Below are positions 1 to 5,911 of a DNA stretch of 7,002 bases, piece after piece. The number at the start of each line of letters is the position of its first letter. The stretch's first letter is position 1. The stretch is from Bacillota bacterium (GTDB lineage Bacteria; Bacillota; Clostridia; Lachnospirales; Lachnospiraceae): assembly GCA_023399455.1 (NCBI GenBank), contig JAEWPN010000200.1, positions 1 to 7,002 on the forward strand. The letters are read 5' to 3'. The notes beneath the pieces were generated by a model. That model was not told the origin of the DNA. It made no database searches and saw nothing but the letters and a program-made list of their open reading frames with translations. The position numbers and the translations under genes are program-made.

Positions 1-2807
1 CGGGCTATACGGATGATCTCGATGTGGAGACACTGACACAGATTACCGGGAGCGCGTCTTTTGCCAATGAATTGGTGAAGCAGTTCCAGGAACATGATAT
101 ACCTGTTACAAAAGAAAATGTGGAGGATGTCATGAGCGCCTGCAAGACGGCGACTCAGCTTGAGGATTTGAGTGACGGCATTAAGAAATATATGGTGCGA
201 AACCATATGGAACCGACTCTCGATAATATATATAAGGCGCAGTACAGTGCCACATCCGATACGGGAAAGCAAGGCAAAGGCTATTATCAGGATGATACAG
301 GTTATTACGCGAAAAAAGCGGAGACTTTCAACTGGCAGCAGCTTACGCCCCAGATGGAGAAGGTCATTGAAAATGCAGGTCTGGAGGTATCGGATGAAAC
401 TATGTCGGATGCTAAATGGCTGATTGAGAAGGGGATGCCCCTTACTGAGGAGTCCCTGAAATCGTACTACGATTTGGATAATCTGGAGCTCCCTGACTCT
501 ATGGAAGAGGTGGTCAAGGCGGCGGCAGCGGCTATTGCTAACGGGAAGAGGGCAAACAGCGCCAATCTTGTTGACGATAGAACTGACTTGGAAAAAGCTC
601 AAAGCTACATAGATGATGTGAACTCCATCAGCGATGAGGCCGTGGATAAGGTGGCGGCGGAAGGAAAGACGCTGAACCTCCGTAACTTAAAGGCGGCACA
701 GCTTCAGATAAGTGCCGGGGCAACAGCTTCCAGCACGGAGTCATATGCAGTAAACACGGCAGGAAGAAGACAGCTTGAGGAAATAAGACTGCAAATGACC
801 ACACAGGCCAATCTGCATTTGATGAGGACCGGACTTACCATCGATACCACAGAGCTGGAGCAGCTTGTAGATGAGCTGAAGGCGGCAGAGCAGCAAAGAC
901 AGCAGGTATTGTTCGGAGGAGATGCTCAGAGCACATCTAAGCGTGCCGGGATATATGAAGATACCCTTGCGAAAGTAAAAGAGATTCCTCAGATGCCTGC
1001 AGCGGCGGTAGGCAGGTTAGCTCTTCAAGGTTCCGGTTCATCAGGCAGCACAGGTGCTGTCGCTGCGGATAGCTATTCGCTTGAAACCGTTTATTCAGAA
1101 GGAAGCGCACTGCGTGCTGCCTATGAGAAAGCGGGAGAAAGCTATGAAACACTCATGACAGCCCCTCGGGCGGATATGGGAGATTCTATAAAAAAGGCAT
1201 TCCGCAATGTGGACGATATTTTACAGAGCATAAATATGGAGACATCCGAGGAAAACAGACGAGCAGTTCGCATTCTGGGATATAATCAAATGGAGATTTC
1301 CGAGGAAAACATAGACGCGGTGAAGGAAACGGATTTAACCATTCAACGGATAGTAAATAAAATGACACCTGCGTCAGCTCTTGAAATGATTCGAGACGGT
1401 ATGAATCCTCTTTCCATGAACATGGAGGAGCTGGAAGCATATTTGGACAGCAAGGATCAAAGCCCGACGCAGGGCGTTGAAAAGTATAGTGAATTTCTAT
1501 ATAAATTGGATAAGAATAACGAAATTGCATCGGAAGAGAGAGATGCTTACATTGGAATATACCGGCTGTTTCGCCAATTGGATAAAACGGATGGTGCAGC
1601 GATAGGAACCCTCATCAATCAGGGAGTGGAGCCGACAGTAAAAAATCTTCTCGCCGCTATGAGAAGCAATAAAAAGCATGGAATGGATGTGACGATAAAC
1701 GACTCCTTCGGCGGTGTTTCTTCTGAGTATGAAGGTAAGAGCATTTCCGAGCAAATCGAAAACGGCTATAAGGAAAATTCGAGTCAAACAAATTATTATA
1801 AAAAGCTTTCCAATCATATTCTGGATAACCTGGAAAACGGAAAGCTGCCCATGCAGGCGATGGCAGACGATATAACCCTGGAAGAATTCGCCGCACTGCT
1901 TCAAAAACAGGAGGCGGATCCGGCTGCAAAGAGGGAATATCAAAAACAGCAGATGGGTATGCTCCGGGAAGCAGCACTGACAGAGGAAGCGGTGGTAAAG
2001 GAGCTGCTTACCTTCGACCAACCGGTTACGGCGAACAATCTTATGGCAGCCGGACTTTTGATGAAAGAAAGAGGAAGGCTGGCGGGAAAGATGAAAGATG
2101 TTGCATCTGAAGCCGGAGAGACAGAGCAGTTTGAGGATGCTGTTAATAATCTTCAGGAAAATATGACGGATGATGTATCCGCCAGGAAAGCTTACGAAAA
2201 GCTTGGGCAGGTATTTACGGAGATTCTGGACAAGGTCGTTTACGAGCAGGATACAACGGATGCGGTTAACATCGATATAAGGGAAATCAGCAATATGTAT
2301 AAGCAGATATCTCTTGCAGGCAATCTGGCAAAAGAGGAAAATTACGAGGTGCCGGTAGATATCGACGGACAGATGACTTCTATCAATTTAAGGATTATCC
2401 ATGGCAGAGACGAAAGCGGAAGGGTAACGGCTTCCATGCAGACAGAAGGCTACGGAAAGGTTCTGGCAAGGTTCCATCTTACAAAGCAGCCGGAATCAGA
2501 CGAAGCCTCTGCGGATTACCAGATGTCGGGATATGTGGTATGCGACAACAAGGAAGGTTTTAAGTCTCTGGAGCAATCGGAGGAAAAGCTAAAGAATGCT
2601 TTCGAACAATCCGATATACATGTGAACAGCTTGAATTTCATTTACAACCTGGAGCTGGATTTTACGGGAGCTCTGCAGTCCGACGAAACGAGCGGTAAAG
2701 AAGCAGATTCTGAGACAGAAGGGCAGAAGCAGGAAGTATCTACTAAGAAATTATATGAGATGGCAAAGACGTTTATAAGCTATATACAGAAAGGTGAAAG
2801 GTCCTAA
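1..2807 (+). CDS. DUF6240-like repeat protein with FliK-like C-terminus (5' partial)
   Basis: The reading frame is open from the left edge (the residues before GTG at 24 read GYTDDLD), so the start lies outside the window. Numbering from GTG 24 as residue 1, at least ten degenerate helical repeats of the form G-x-[PLI]-[TS]-x-x-N-[LI]-x-x-A occur, near residues 26, 62, 120, 138, 215, 405, 423, 460, 535 and 666. Low-complexity or linker stretches lie near 290-350. Residues about 774-880 alternate beta-like and helical segments: VPVDIDG, then GRVTASMQTEGYGKVLARFHL, then a helix 847-862. This resembles the FliK/Flg_hook C-terminal domain. An acidic, polar tail follows. I see no signal peptide in the visible part. 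The stop is 2 bases before flagellin, so the context is flagellar. The DUF6240 family name is from memory; a hook-length or export-related role is inference. Confidence 0.75.
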   Translation, partial: GYTDDLDVETLTQITGSASFANELVKQFQEHDIPVTKENVEDVMSACKTATQLEDLSDGIKKYMVRNHMEPTLDNIYKAQYSATSDTGKQGKGYYQDDTGYYAKKAETFNWQQLTPQMEKVIENAGLEVSDETMSDAKWLIEKGMPLTEESLKSYYDLDNLELPDSMEEVVKAAAAAIANGKRANSANLVDDRTDLEKAQSYIDDVNSISDEAVDKVAAEGKTLNLRNLKAAQLQISAGATASSTESYAVNTAGRRQLEEIRLQMTTQANLHLMRTGLTIDTTELEQLVDELKAAEQQRQQVLFGGDAQSTSKRAGIYEDTLAKVKEIPQMPAAAVGRLALQGSGSSGSTGAVAADSYSLETVYSEGSALRAAYEKAGESYETLMTAPRADMGDSIKKAFRNVDDILQSINMETSEENRRAVRILGYNQMEISEENIDAVKETDLTIQRIVNKMTPASALEMIRDGMNPLSMNMEELEAYLDSKDQSPTQGVEKYSEFLYKLDKNNEIASEERDAYIGIYRLFRQLDKTDGAAIGTLINQGVEPTVKNLLAAMRSNKKHGMDVTINDSFGGVSSEYEGKSISEQIENGYKENSSQTNYYKKLSNHILDNLENGKLPMQAMADDITLEEFAALLQKQEADPAAKREYQKQQMGMLREAALTEEAVVKELLTFDQPVTANNLMAAGLLMKERGRLAGKMKDVASEAGETEQFEDAVNNLQENMTDDVSARKAYEKLGQVFTEILDKVVYEQDTTDAVNIDIREISNMYKQISLAGNLAKEENYEVPVDIDGQMTSINLRIIHGRDESGRVTASMQTEGYGKVLARFHLTKQPESDEASADYQMSGYVVCDNKEGFKSLEQSEEKLKNAFEQSDIHVNSLNFIYNLELDFTGALQSDETSGKEADSETEGQKQEVSTKKLYEMAKTFISYIQKGERS
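1236..1311 (+). repeat. In-frame direct repeat inside the large flagellar gene
   Basis: Two near-identical copies start at 1236 and 1290. Each reads ATGGAGA, then two differing bases, then TCCGAGGAAAACA, so 20 of 22 bases match. The offset is 54 bases, exactly 18 codons. They encode METSEEN and MEISEEN at the start of adjacent helical repeat units (residues 405 and 423). This looks like a comparatively recent unit duplication within the degenerate repeat array. Confidence 0.7.
2590..2617 (+). promoter_or_regulatory. Candidate sigma-D (sigma-28) promoter for flagellin
   Basis: TAAA at 2590-2593 is followed after 16 bases by TCCGATAT at 2610-2617. The flagellar sigma factor consensus in Firmicutes is TAAA, a 14-16 base spacer, then GCCGATAT, so the match is 4/4 and 7/8. 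It lies inside the coding sequence of the upstream gene, about 190 bases before the flagellin start, and predicts transcription from near 2624 with a leader of about 185 bases. A late-class promoter is expected for flagellin, and no intergenic space is available for one. This was read by eye and has not been tested. Confidence 0.65.
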
Positions 2808-2809
2808 AT

Positions 2810-3967
2810 ATGAAAATTTGCTATAATACACAGGCGATGATTGCCAACAACGCACTCACAAGAAACGACGACAGACTTTCCCAGTCCCTGCAGAAACTGT
2901 CCTCAGGTCTGAAGATCGTGGATGCGAAGGATAATCCGGCAGGCATGGCGATGGGTAAAAAGATGAATGCTCAGATTAAAGGCATTGGCGTTGCTTCTCA
3001 GAACAGCAGCGATGCGATTTCCGTTATCGAGACGGCTGACGGTGCTTTGGCCGAGGTTCATGACATTTTGCAGAGAATGAACGAATTAGCCGTGAAGGCC
3101 AGTACGGGAACGATGGGCGATGTGGACAGGGCTACGGTAGAAGAAGAGATCAAACAGCTCAAGCAGGAGATCACGCGAATTGCAGAGGATACGCAGTTTA
3201 ACGGGCAGACGCTTTTGAATGGCAACTTCGATTTGAAGGGATATACAAACAATGCCGATGCAAAAGTGGGATATTACTCCGATGGAGTGACACCGGGAGC
3301 GTATACAATTGATGATCTGACTGTTACTTTCAATCCGGATGGAAGTATCGACCCTGCATCTGTAATTTATAATCTTAATGAAACAGGATCTCCTGCATTT
3401 CCGACGGGCGCGGCAGTTACTGAAGTAAATGGAAATACGATTAAGATTACGAGCGCGGGAGACCCGTCTTTTGAAATTAATGTAAAGATAAATCCGGATA
3501 GGGATGTATTGACAGGCGATGTTATTACGACTCCGAAAGTATTAATAGGCGTAGAGCTGGATATCACCGGAATCGGTGCGATGACCATGCAGATCGGTTC
3601 CAATGAAGGGCAGACACTGGACATCCGTATTTCTACCATATCCTTGGATGAAATGGGACTCAAGAACCTCAGCGTAGCGGACCAGGCCAGCGCAGTAGAC
3701 GCAATCGACAGCATTTCAGGCGCTATTCAGTATATATCCACCGCAAGAAGCCGGCTCGGCGCATACCAGAACCGCCTGGAGCACAGCATCAGCAGTCTGG
3801 ATATTACAAGCGAAAATATGACGGCCGCATATTCCAGAATTATGGATGTTGATATGGCTGAGGAAATGACGGAATATACGACCATTCAGGTAATTTCTCA
3901 GGCTAGTATGTCCATGCTCGCACAGGCGAATGAAAGACCGGCACAGGTACTGCAGCTTTTGCAGTAA
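2810..3967 (+). CDS. fliC: Flagellin (filament protein)
   Basis: This is the structural subunit of the flagellar filament, exported through the flagellar type III apparatus. At 385 residues it has the full flagellin layout. The N-terminal D0/D1 helices cover residues 1-140, including LSSGLKI, the LQRMNELAV segment at 87-95 and FNGQTLLNG at 130-138. A variable beta-rich centre covers about 141-258. The C-terminal D1/D0 covers about 259-385, including IGSNEGQTLDI and ending MLAQANERPAQVLQLLQ. The ATG is 2 bases after the preceding stop; GAAAGG at 2796-2801, 8 bases upstream, is the likely ribosome binding site. fliS follows 16 bases after the stop. The only cysteine is residue 4 (MKICYN), unusual for flagellins. 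A sigma-D-type promoter at 2590-2617 probably drives it. The outer domain is small, so the filament surface is probably simple. Confidence 0.97.
   Translation: MKICYNTQAMIANNALTRNDDRLSQSLQKLSSGLKIVDAKDNPAGMAMGKKMNAQIKGIGVASQNSSDAISVIETADGALAEVHDILQRMNELAVKASTGTMGDVDRATVEEEIKQLKQEITRIAEDTQFNGQTLLNGNFDLKGYTNNADAKVGYYSDGVTPGAYTIDDLTVTFNPDGSIDPASVIYNLNETGSPAFPTGAAVTEVNGNTIKITSAGDPSFEINVKINPDRDVLTGDVITTPKVLIGVELDITGIGAMTMQIGSNEGQTLDIRISTISLDEMGLKNLSVADQASAVDAIDSISGAIQYISTARSRLGAYQNRLEHSISSLDITSENMTAAYSRIMDVDMAEEMTEYTTIQVISQASMSMLAQANERPAQVLQLLQ
3948..3966 (+). other. Intercistronic stem-loop over the flagellin stop codon
   Basis: TACTGCA (3948-3954) and TGCAGTA (3960-3966) form a perfect 7-bp stem with a 5-base loop. 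The 3' arm covers most of the flagellin TAA stop and abuts AAGGAG, the fliS ribosome binding site (3966-3971). No U-tract follows, so it is not a terminator. It could protect the flagellin message or lower fliS translation relative to flagellin. It may also be incidental, because the bases encode the conserved VLQLLQ end. Confidence 0.45.
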
Positions 3968-3983
3968 GGAGAGGGATGGATTC

Positions 3984-4460
3984 ATGACGAAAGAACTGAA
4001 ACAGGAATATACCTTGAAAATAACACAGGCGAACAAGACTCAGCTCATTACCATTCTCTATGAAATGATTCTGATTTATGCAGAAGAAGGAAGAGCAGCA
4101 CATGCCAAAGAGGATAGACTGGGATTCAGGGAAGCGATCCGCAAAGCAAGAGGCTGTGTGAACGAGCTTTTGACTTCGCTCAACTTCGAGCAGAGCCTTG
4201 CGATGAACTTTTTACAGCTTTATTTATATGTGAATAGAGAACTGGCAAAAGCAGAGGTCCGGAATATCACGGAACCGTTCGATCACATTGAAAAAGTGAT
4301 AGAAGGTCTTCACAAAGCTTATGAAAAGCTCGGCGAAATGGATACTTCCGGACCAGTTATGGAAAATGTTCAGACGGTTTATGCGGGTTTGACCTACGGT
4401 AAAAATAATTTAAACGAGAACCTAGCCGATCAAGGCTTTGACCGCGGGTTCAGGGTGTAG
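3984..4460 (+). CDS. fliS: Flagellar export chaperone FliS
   Basis: FliS is a cytosolic helical-bundle chaperone that binds the C-terminal D0 region of flagellin, prevents its polymerisation before export and targets it to the export gate. The sequence has the family pattern: a first helix with ITQANKTQLITILYEMILIY (residues about 12-31), a second with REAIRKARGCVNELLTSLNFEQ, a third around NFLQLYLYVNRELAKAEV and a fourth around IEKVIEGLHKAYEKL. At 158 residues it is longer than the usual 125-135, because of a tail of about 35 residues ending RGFRV. ATG 3984 is preferred because AAGGAGAGGG lies just upstream, at 3966-3975. An in-frame ATG at 3930 lies inside flagellin and would add 18 residues unlike FliS. 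The last 39 bases overlap the convergent DUF2508 gene. Confidence 0.93.
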   Translation: MTKELKQEYTLKITQANKTQLITILYEMILIYAEEGRAAHAKEDRLGFREAIRKARGCVNELLTSLNFEQSLAMNFLQLYLYVNRELAKAEVRNITEPFDHIEKVIEGLHKAYEKLGEMDTSGPVMENVQTVYAGLTYGKNNLNENLADQGFDRGFRV

Positions 4461-4709
4461 CTCTTCTTCAGGCAGCAAATTAATTTTTGCTGCCTGTTCT
4501 AATAAGAATTTATATCTTTTCAGAACAGAGTTCACCTCATATATATAGCAGTCGATTAAATCCGGATCGGTCACGTTGTCAAAACCGGCGTAAGCATCCT
4601 CCAAGGCGCAGCGGGTTTTTTCGATATCCGCTAAAATACTGTTTCTTTCCATTTCTTTTTCGCTGATGTTCTGGTTGTGATAGATAGCCTGACTAAAGCA
4701 GATTTTCAT
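4422..4709 (-). CDS. yaaL: DUF2508 (YaaL) family small protein
   Basis: This small, charged protein of 95 residues is predicted to be alpha-helical and cytosolic. Residues about 24-75 match the DUF2508/YaaL pattern as I remember it: an ADIEKT helix, then FDNVTDPDLIDCYIYEV, then KRYKFLLEQAAK. The family's function is unknown; in B. subtilis yaaL lies between recR and bofA. The ATG at 4709 has a strong ribosome binding site, AGAGGTG (complement of 4715-4721), 5 bases upstream, which supports a real gene. A BofA-family gene starts 170 bases away, divergently. The last part is odd. Residues 72-81 are encoded by the hairpin at 4469-4496, and residues 84-95 are antisense to the last 12 fliS codons in exact codon register. 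The tail INLLPEEELHPEP onward therefore lies beyond where I expect the family to end. Confidence 0.8.
   Translation of the reverse strand: MKICFSQAIYHNQNISEKEMERNSILADIEKTRCALEDAYAGFDNVTDPDLIDCYIYEVNSVLKRYKFLLEQAAKINLLPEEELHPEPAVKALIG
4469..4496 (+). terminator. Candidate terminator hairpin of the flagellin-fliS operon
   Basis: CAGGCAGCAAA (4469-4479) pairs perfectly with TTTGCTGCCTG (4486-4496) around a 6-base TTAATT loop, starting 8 bases after the fliS stop. The downstream T-tract is poor (TTCTAATAAG), so efficiency is uncertain. It lies within the coding sequence of the convergent DUF2508 gene. Read on the - strand it is followed by AAGAAGAG, so it should not terminate that gene. Confidence 0.5.
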
Positions 4710-4765
4710 ACAAACACCTCTTTTTCATAAAAAAAATATCTCCAATAATTTCCTCTTTTTCTAAG

Positions 4766-4778
4766 TATAGACACTATA
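4766..4778. repeat. Small inverted repeat in the divergent intergenic region
   Basis: TATAG and CTATA flank a 3-base ACA centre. It sits in the 170-base A/T-rich space between the divergent DUF2508 and bofA-like genes. It could be a regulator site or overlapping -10-like sequence for either gene. I found no convincing -35/-10 pair in this space on either strand, so the two promoters remain unassigned. Confidence 0.25.
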
Positions 4779-4879
4779 AAAGCAAATATTCATGGAATAA
4801 GAAAAAAGTACAGGTCATATATTGTAAAGCAAAGAACTAAACTTGCATGGCATGAGGCCGAAAGGAGCAGGATTAAAAA

Positions 4880-5152
4880 ATGGATAATTATATGGGCGCA
4901 ATCATGATAGCTGCATCGTGTATTCTTGTGCTTCTCATAGGTGCATTTCGCAAAAAGAAGGAGTGGATCATCAACTTTATTCTGCGGGCAGTAATCGGTA
5001 CGGCGGTAGCTTTTTTCGCAAATGGCTTCCTGGTTTCTCAAGGTCTTTCCATTGCAATCGGTATAAATCCCATTACAGTTTTGACATCTGGGATCCTCGG
5101 TTTTCCGGGCCTCATCATGCTTTACGGGATAAATCTATACACCCTTTTGTGA
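4880..5152 (+). CDS. bofA: BofA-family integral membrane protein (pro-sigma-K processing inhibitor family)
   Basis: In B. subtilis BofA sits in the outer forespore membrane with SpoIVFA and holds the protease SpoIVFB inactive until the forespore signal arrives, delaying pro-sigma-K cleavage. The 90-residue protein has hydrophobic segments at about 5-22 and 31-52. A final apolar part (about 55-90) carries the family-like stretch GINPITVLTSGILGFPGLIMLYGIN, with a basic RKKK loop at 24-27. The length is normal for the family. The ATG at 4880 follows AAAGGAG (4861-4867) at a rather long 12-base spacing. The gene starts divergently from DUF2508, its co-directional neighbour in B. subtilis. Family membership is well supported. 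The sporulation role is inherited from B. subtilis, since many Clostridia with BofA-like proteins lack the same checkpoint. Confidence 0.88.
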   Translation: MDNYMGAIMIAASCILVLLIGAFRKKKEWIINFILRAVIGTAVAFFANGFLVSQGLSIAIGINPITVLTSGILGFPGLIMLYGINLYTLL

Positions 5153-5188
5153 AGATGTGACAAAATTTTATTTTTTCATAGAAAGCAC

Positions 5189-5217
5189 TGGACAAGCTTA
5201 TTTTTAACAATTATAAT
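5189..5217 (+). promoter_or_regulatory. Sigma-A-type promoter for the tad operon
   Basis: TGGACA at 5189-5194 (5/6 match to TTGACA) and TATAAT at 5212-5217 (6/6) are separated by exactly 17 bases. Transcription would start near 5224, in the A/T-rich gap after the bofA-like gene and ahead of the prepilin peptidase. I see no convincing terminator for the bofA-like gene in this gap, so some readthrough is possible. Confidence 0.75.
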
Positions 5218-5239
5218 TCATTTTACAGTTCAAACATAT

Positions 5240-5251
5240 TTCTTTAAAGAA
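5240..5251. repeat. 12-bp palindrome just downstream of the tad promoter
   Basis: TTCTTTAAAGAA is a perfect 12-bp palindrome about 16-28 bases after the predicted start of transcription. Its position would suit a repressor operator. A/T-rich palindromes also arise by chance in such DNA. Confidence 0.3.
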
Positions 5252-5273
5252 TTATCTCAGGGAACAAAGACGA

Positions 5274-5286
5274 GGAAATGATTTCC
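5274..5286 (+). promoter_or_regulatory. Possible hairpin over the prepilin peptidase ribosome binding site
   Basis: GGAAAT-G-ATTTCC is a perfect inverted repeat that ends one base before the TTG at 5288. Folded as RNA it gives a 5-bp stem with a 3-base loop and pairs part of the GAGGAAA ribosome binding site (5272-5278). It could damp translation from the TTG. The stem is short, so this is tentative. Confidence 0.3.
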
Positions 5287-5287
5287 G

Positions 5288-5911
5288 TTGTCCGATTCGT
5301 TCCAAAATTTCAAAACGCTTATATATTACATGTATGCAAAAAAAGGAGTGATGTGTATTATTTTTGTAATATTAATATTGTTGATGCCAGCGGTTATCAT
5401 GGATTTTTTCTTTGATAAAATCTATAACGAATGGATTCTTGTTTTATTTATGACAGGAATGTCATATGCGATTTGGAACGGAGGCCTTGAAGGAGCCATA
5501 AAGGCCCTCGTATCCATGACTATTCCCTTCTTTCTATTATACCCGCTTTTTATGATCGGAGTCATGGGAGGAGGAGATGTGAAGCTGTTATCTGTAATGG
5601 GAAGTTTTTTTACAGGAAAAGAGATTTTTGTTTGTGTAATGTTATCATTTCTGTTAGGAGCTATTTTTTCATTGCTGAAAATGGCTGCAGAGAAAAACTT
5701 TTTGCAGCGGTTAAGGTATCTTTTGTCGTATGTCTGCGACGTTTTCAAGAGTAAAGAATGGAAGCTATATGAAATTCAAAAAAATAAGTTTGTTCAAAAA
5801 AATGGATCTGAAGAAATAAAAGCAAGAAAAGAGAGGAATACAGGGAAAATACATTTTGCATTGCCGGTTTTGCTCAGCGTAATGCTATTAAAGGGGGGAT
5901 TTACATTATAA
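5288..5911 (+). CDS. tadV: Type IV prepilin peptidase, A24 family (TadV/CpaA type)
   Basis: This is a membrane aspartic protease expected to cleave the leader of Flp-type prepilins at the cytoplasmic face. It has several hydrophobic segments (about 21-38, 50-63, 73-93, 109-128 and 189-204) and a basic cytosolic stretch at about 130-188. Both catalytic aspartates are present: D39 in D-FFFD-KIYN (the counterpart of DxxxxxIPN) and D97 in GGGDVK. The N-terminal methylase domain of large PilD enzymes is absent, as usual for Tad loci. The start is uncertain. TTG 5288 has GAGGAAA 9 bases upstream but may be masked by a hairpin. In-frame ATG codons at 5330 and 5351 would give 193 or 186 residues; 5351 has AAAGGAG only 2 bases away. 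The stop overlaps the tadZ start by one base (TAATG). Confidence 0.87.
   Translation: MSDSFQNFKTLIYYMYAKKGVMCIIFVILILLMPAVIMDFFFDKIYNEWILVLFMTGMSYAIWNGGLEGAIKALVSMTIPFFLLYPLFMIGVMGGGDVKLLSVMGSFFTGKEIFVCVMLSFLLGAIFSLLKMAAEKNFLQRLRYLLSYVCDVFKSKEWKLYEIQKNKFVQKNGSEEIKARKERNTGKIHFALPVLLSVMLLKGGFTL

Noticed and set aside
24..26. GTG as the true start of the first gene
   Set aside because: The frame is open upstream to the window edge and reads a plausible repeat-like peptide (GYTDDLD). There is no ribosome binding site before it, so the gene is simply cut.
1497..2021. 174-codon frame on the - strand
   Set aside because: It lies wholly within the large flagellar gene, has no ribosome binding site that I can see, and gives a Cys/Phe/His-rich product typical of antisense translation.
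3930..3983. Upstream in-frame ATG for fliS
   Set aside because: It lies inside flagellin and adds 18 residues unlike any FliS. ATG 3984 has a strong ribosome binding site.
4691..4709. Similarity between the starts of the DUF2508 protein (MKICF) and flagellin (MKICY)
   Set aside because: The match stops after five residues and the proteins are unrelated beyond it; I judge it chance.
4816..4823. CATATATT as a sigma-E -10 element for the bofA-like gene
   Set aside because: It resembles CATACAAT, but no -35 element of the ATATT type occurs at the required spacing, so I did not annotate a sporulation promoter.
4790..5041. 83-codon frame on the - strand across the bofA-like gene
   Set aside because: It overlaps a well-supported family member on the + strand and has no recognisable features of its own.
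5153..5180. Rho-independent terminator after the bofA-like gene
   Set aside because: There is a T-rich run but no GC-bearing stem before it.
5278..5280. ATG as the start of the prepilin peptidase
   Set aside because: It is out of frame with the peptidase and reaches a stop codon within about 45 codons.
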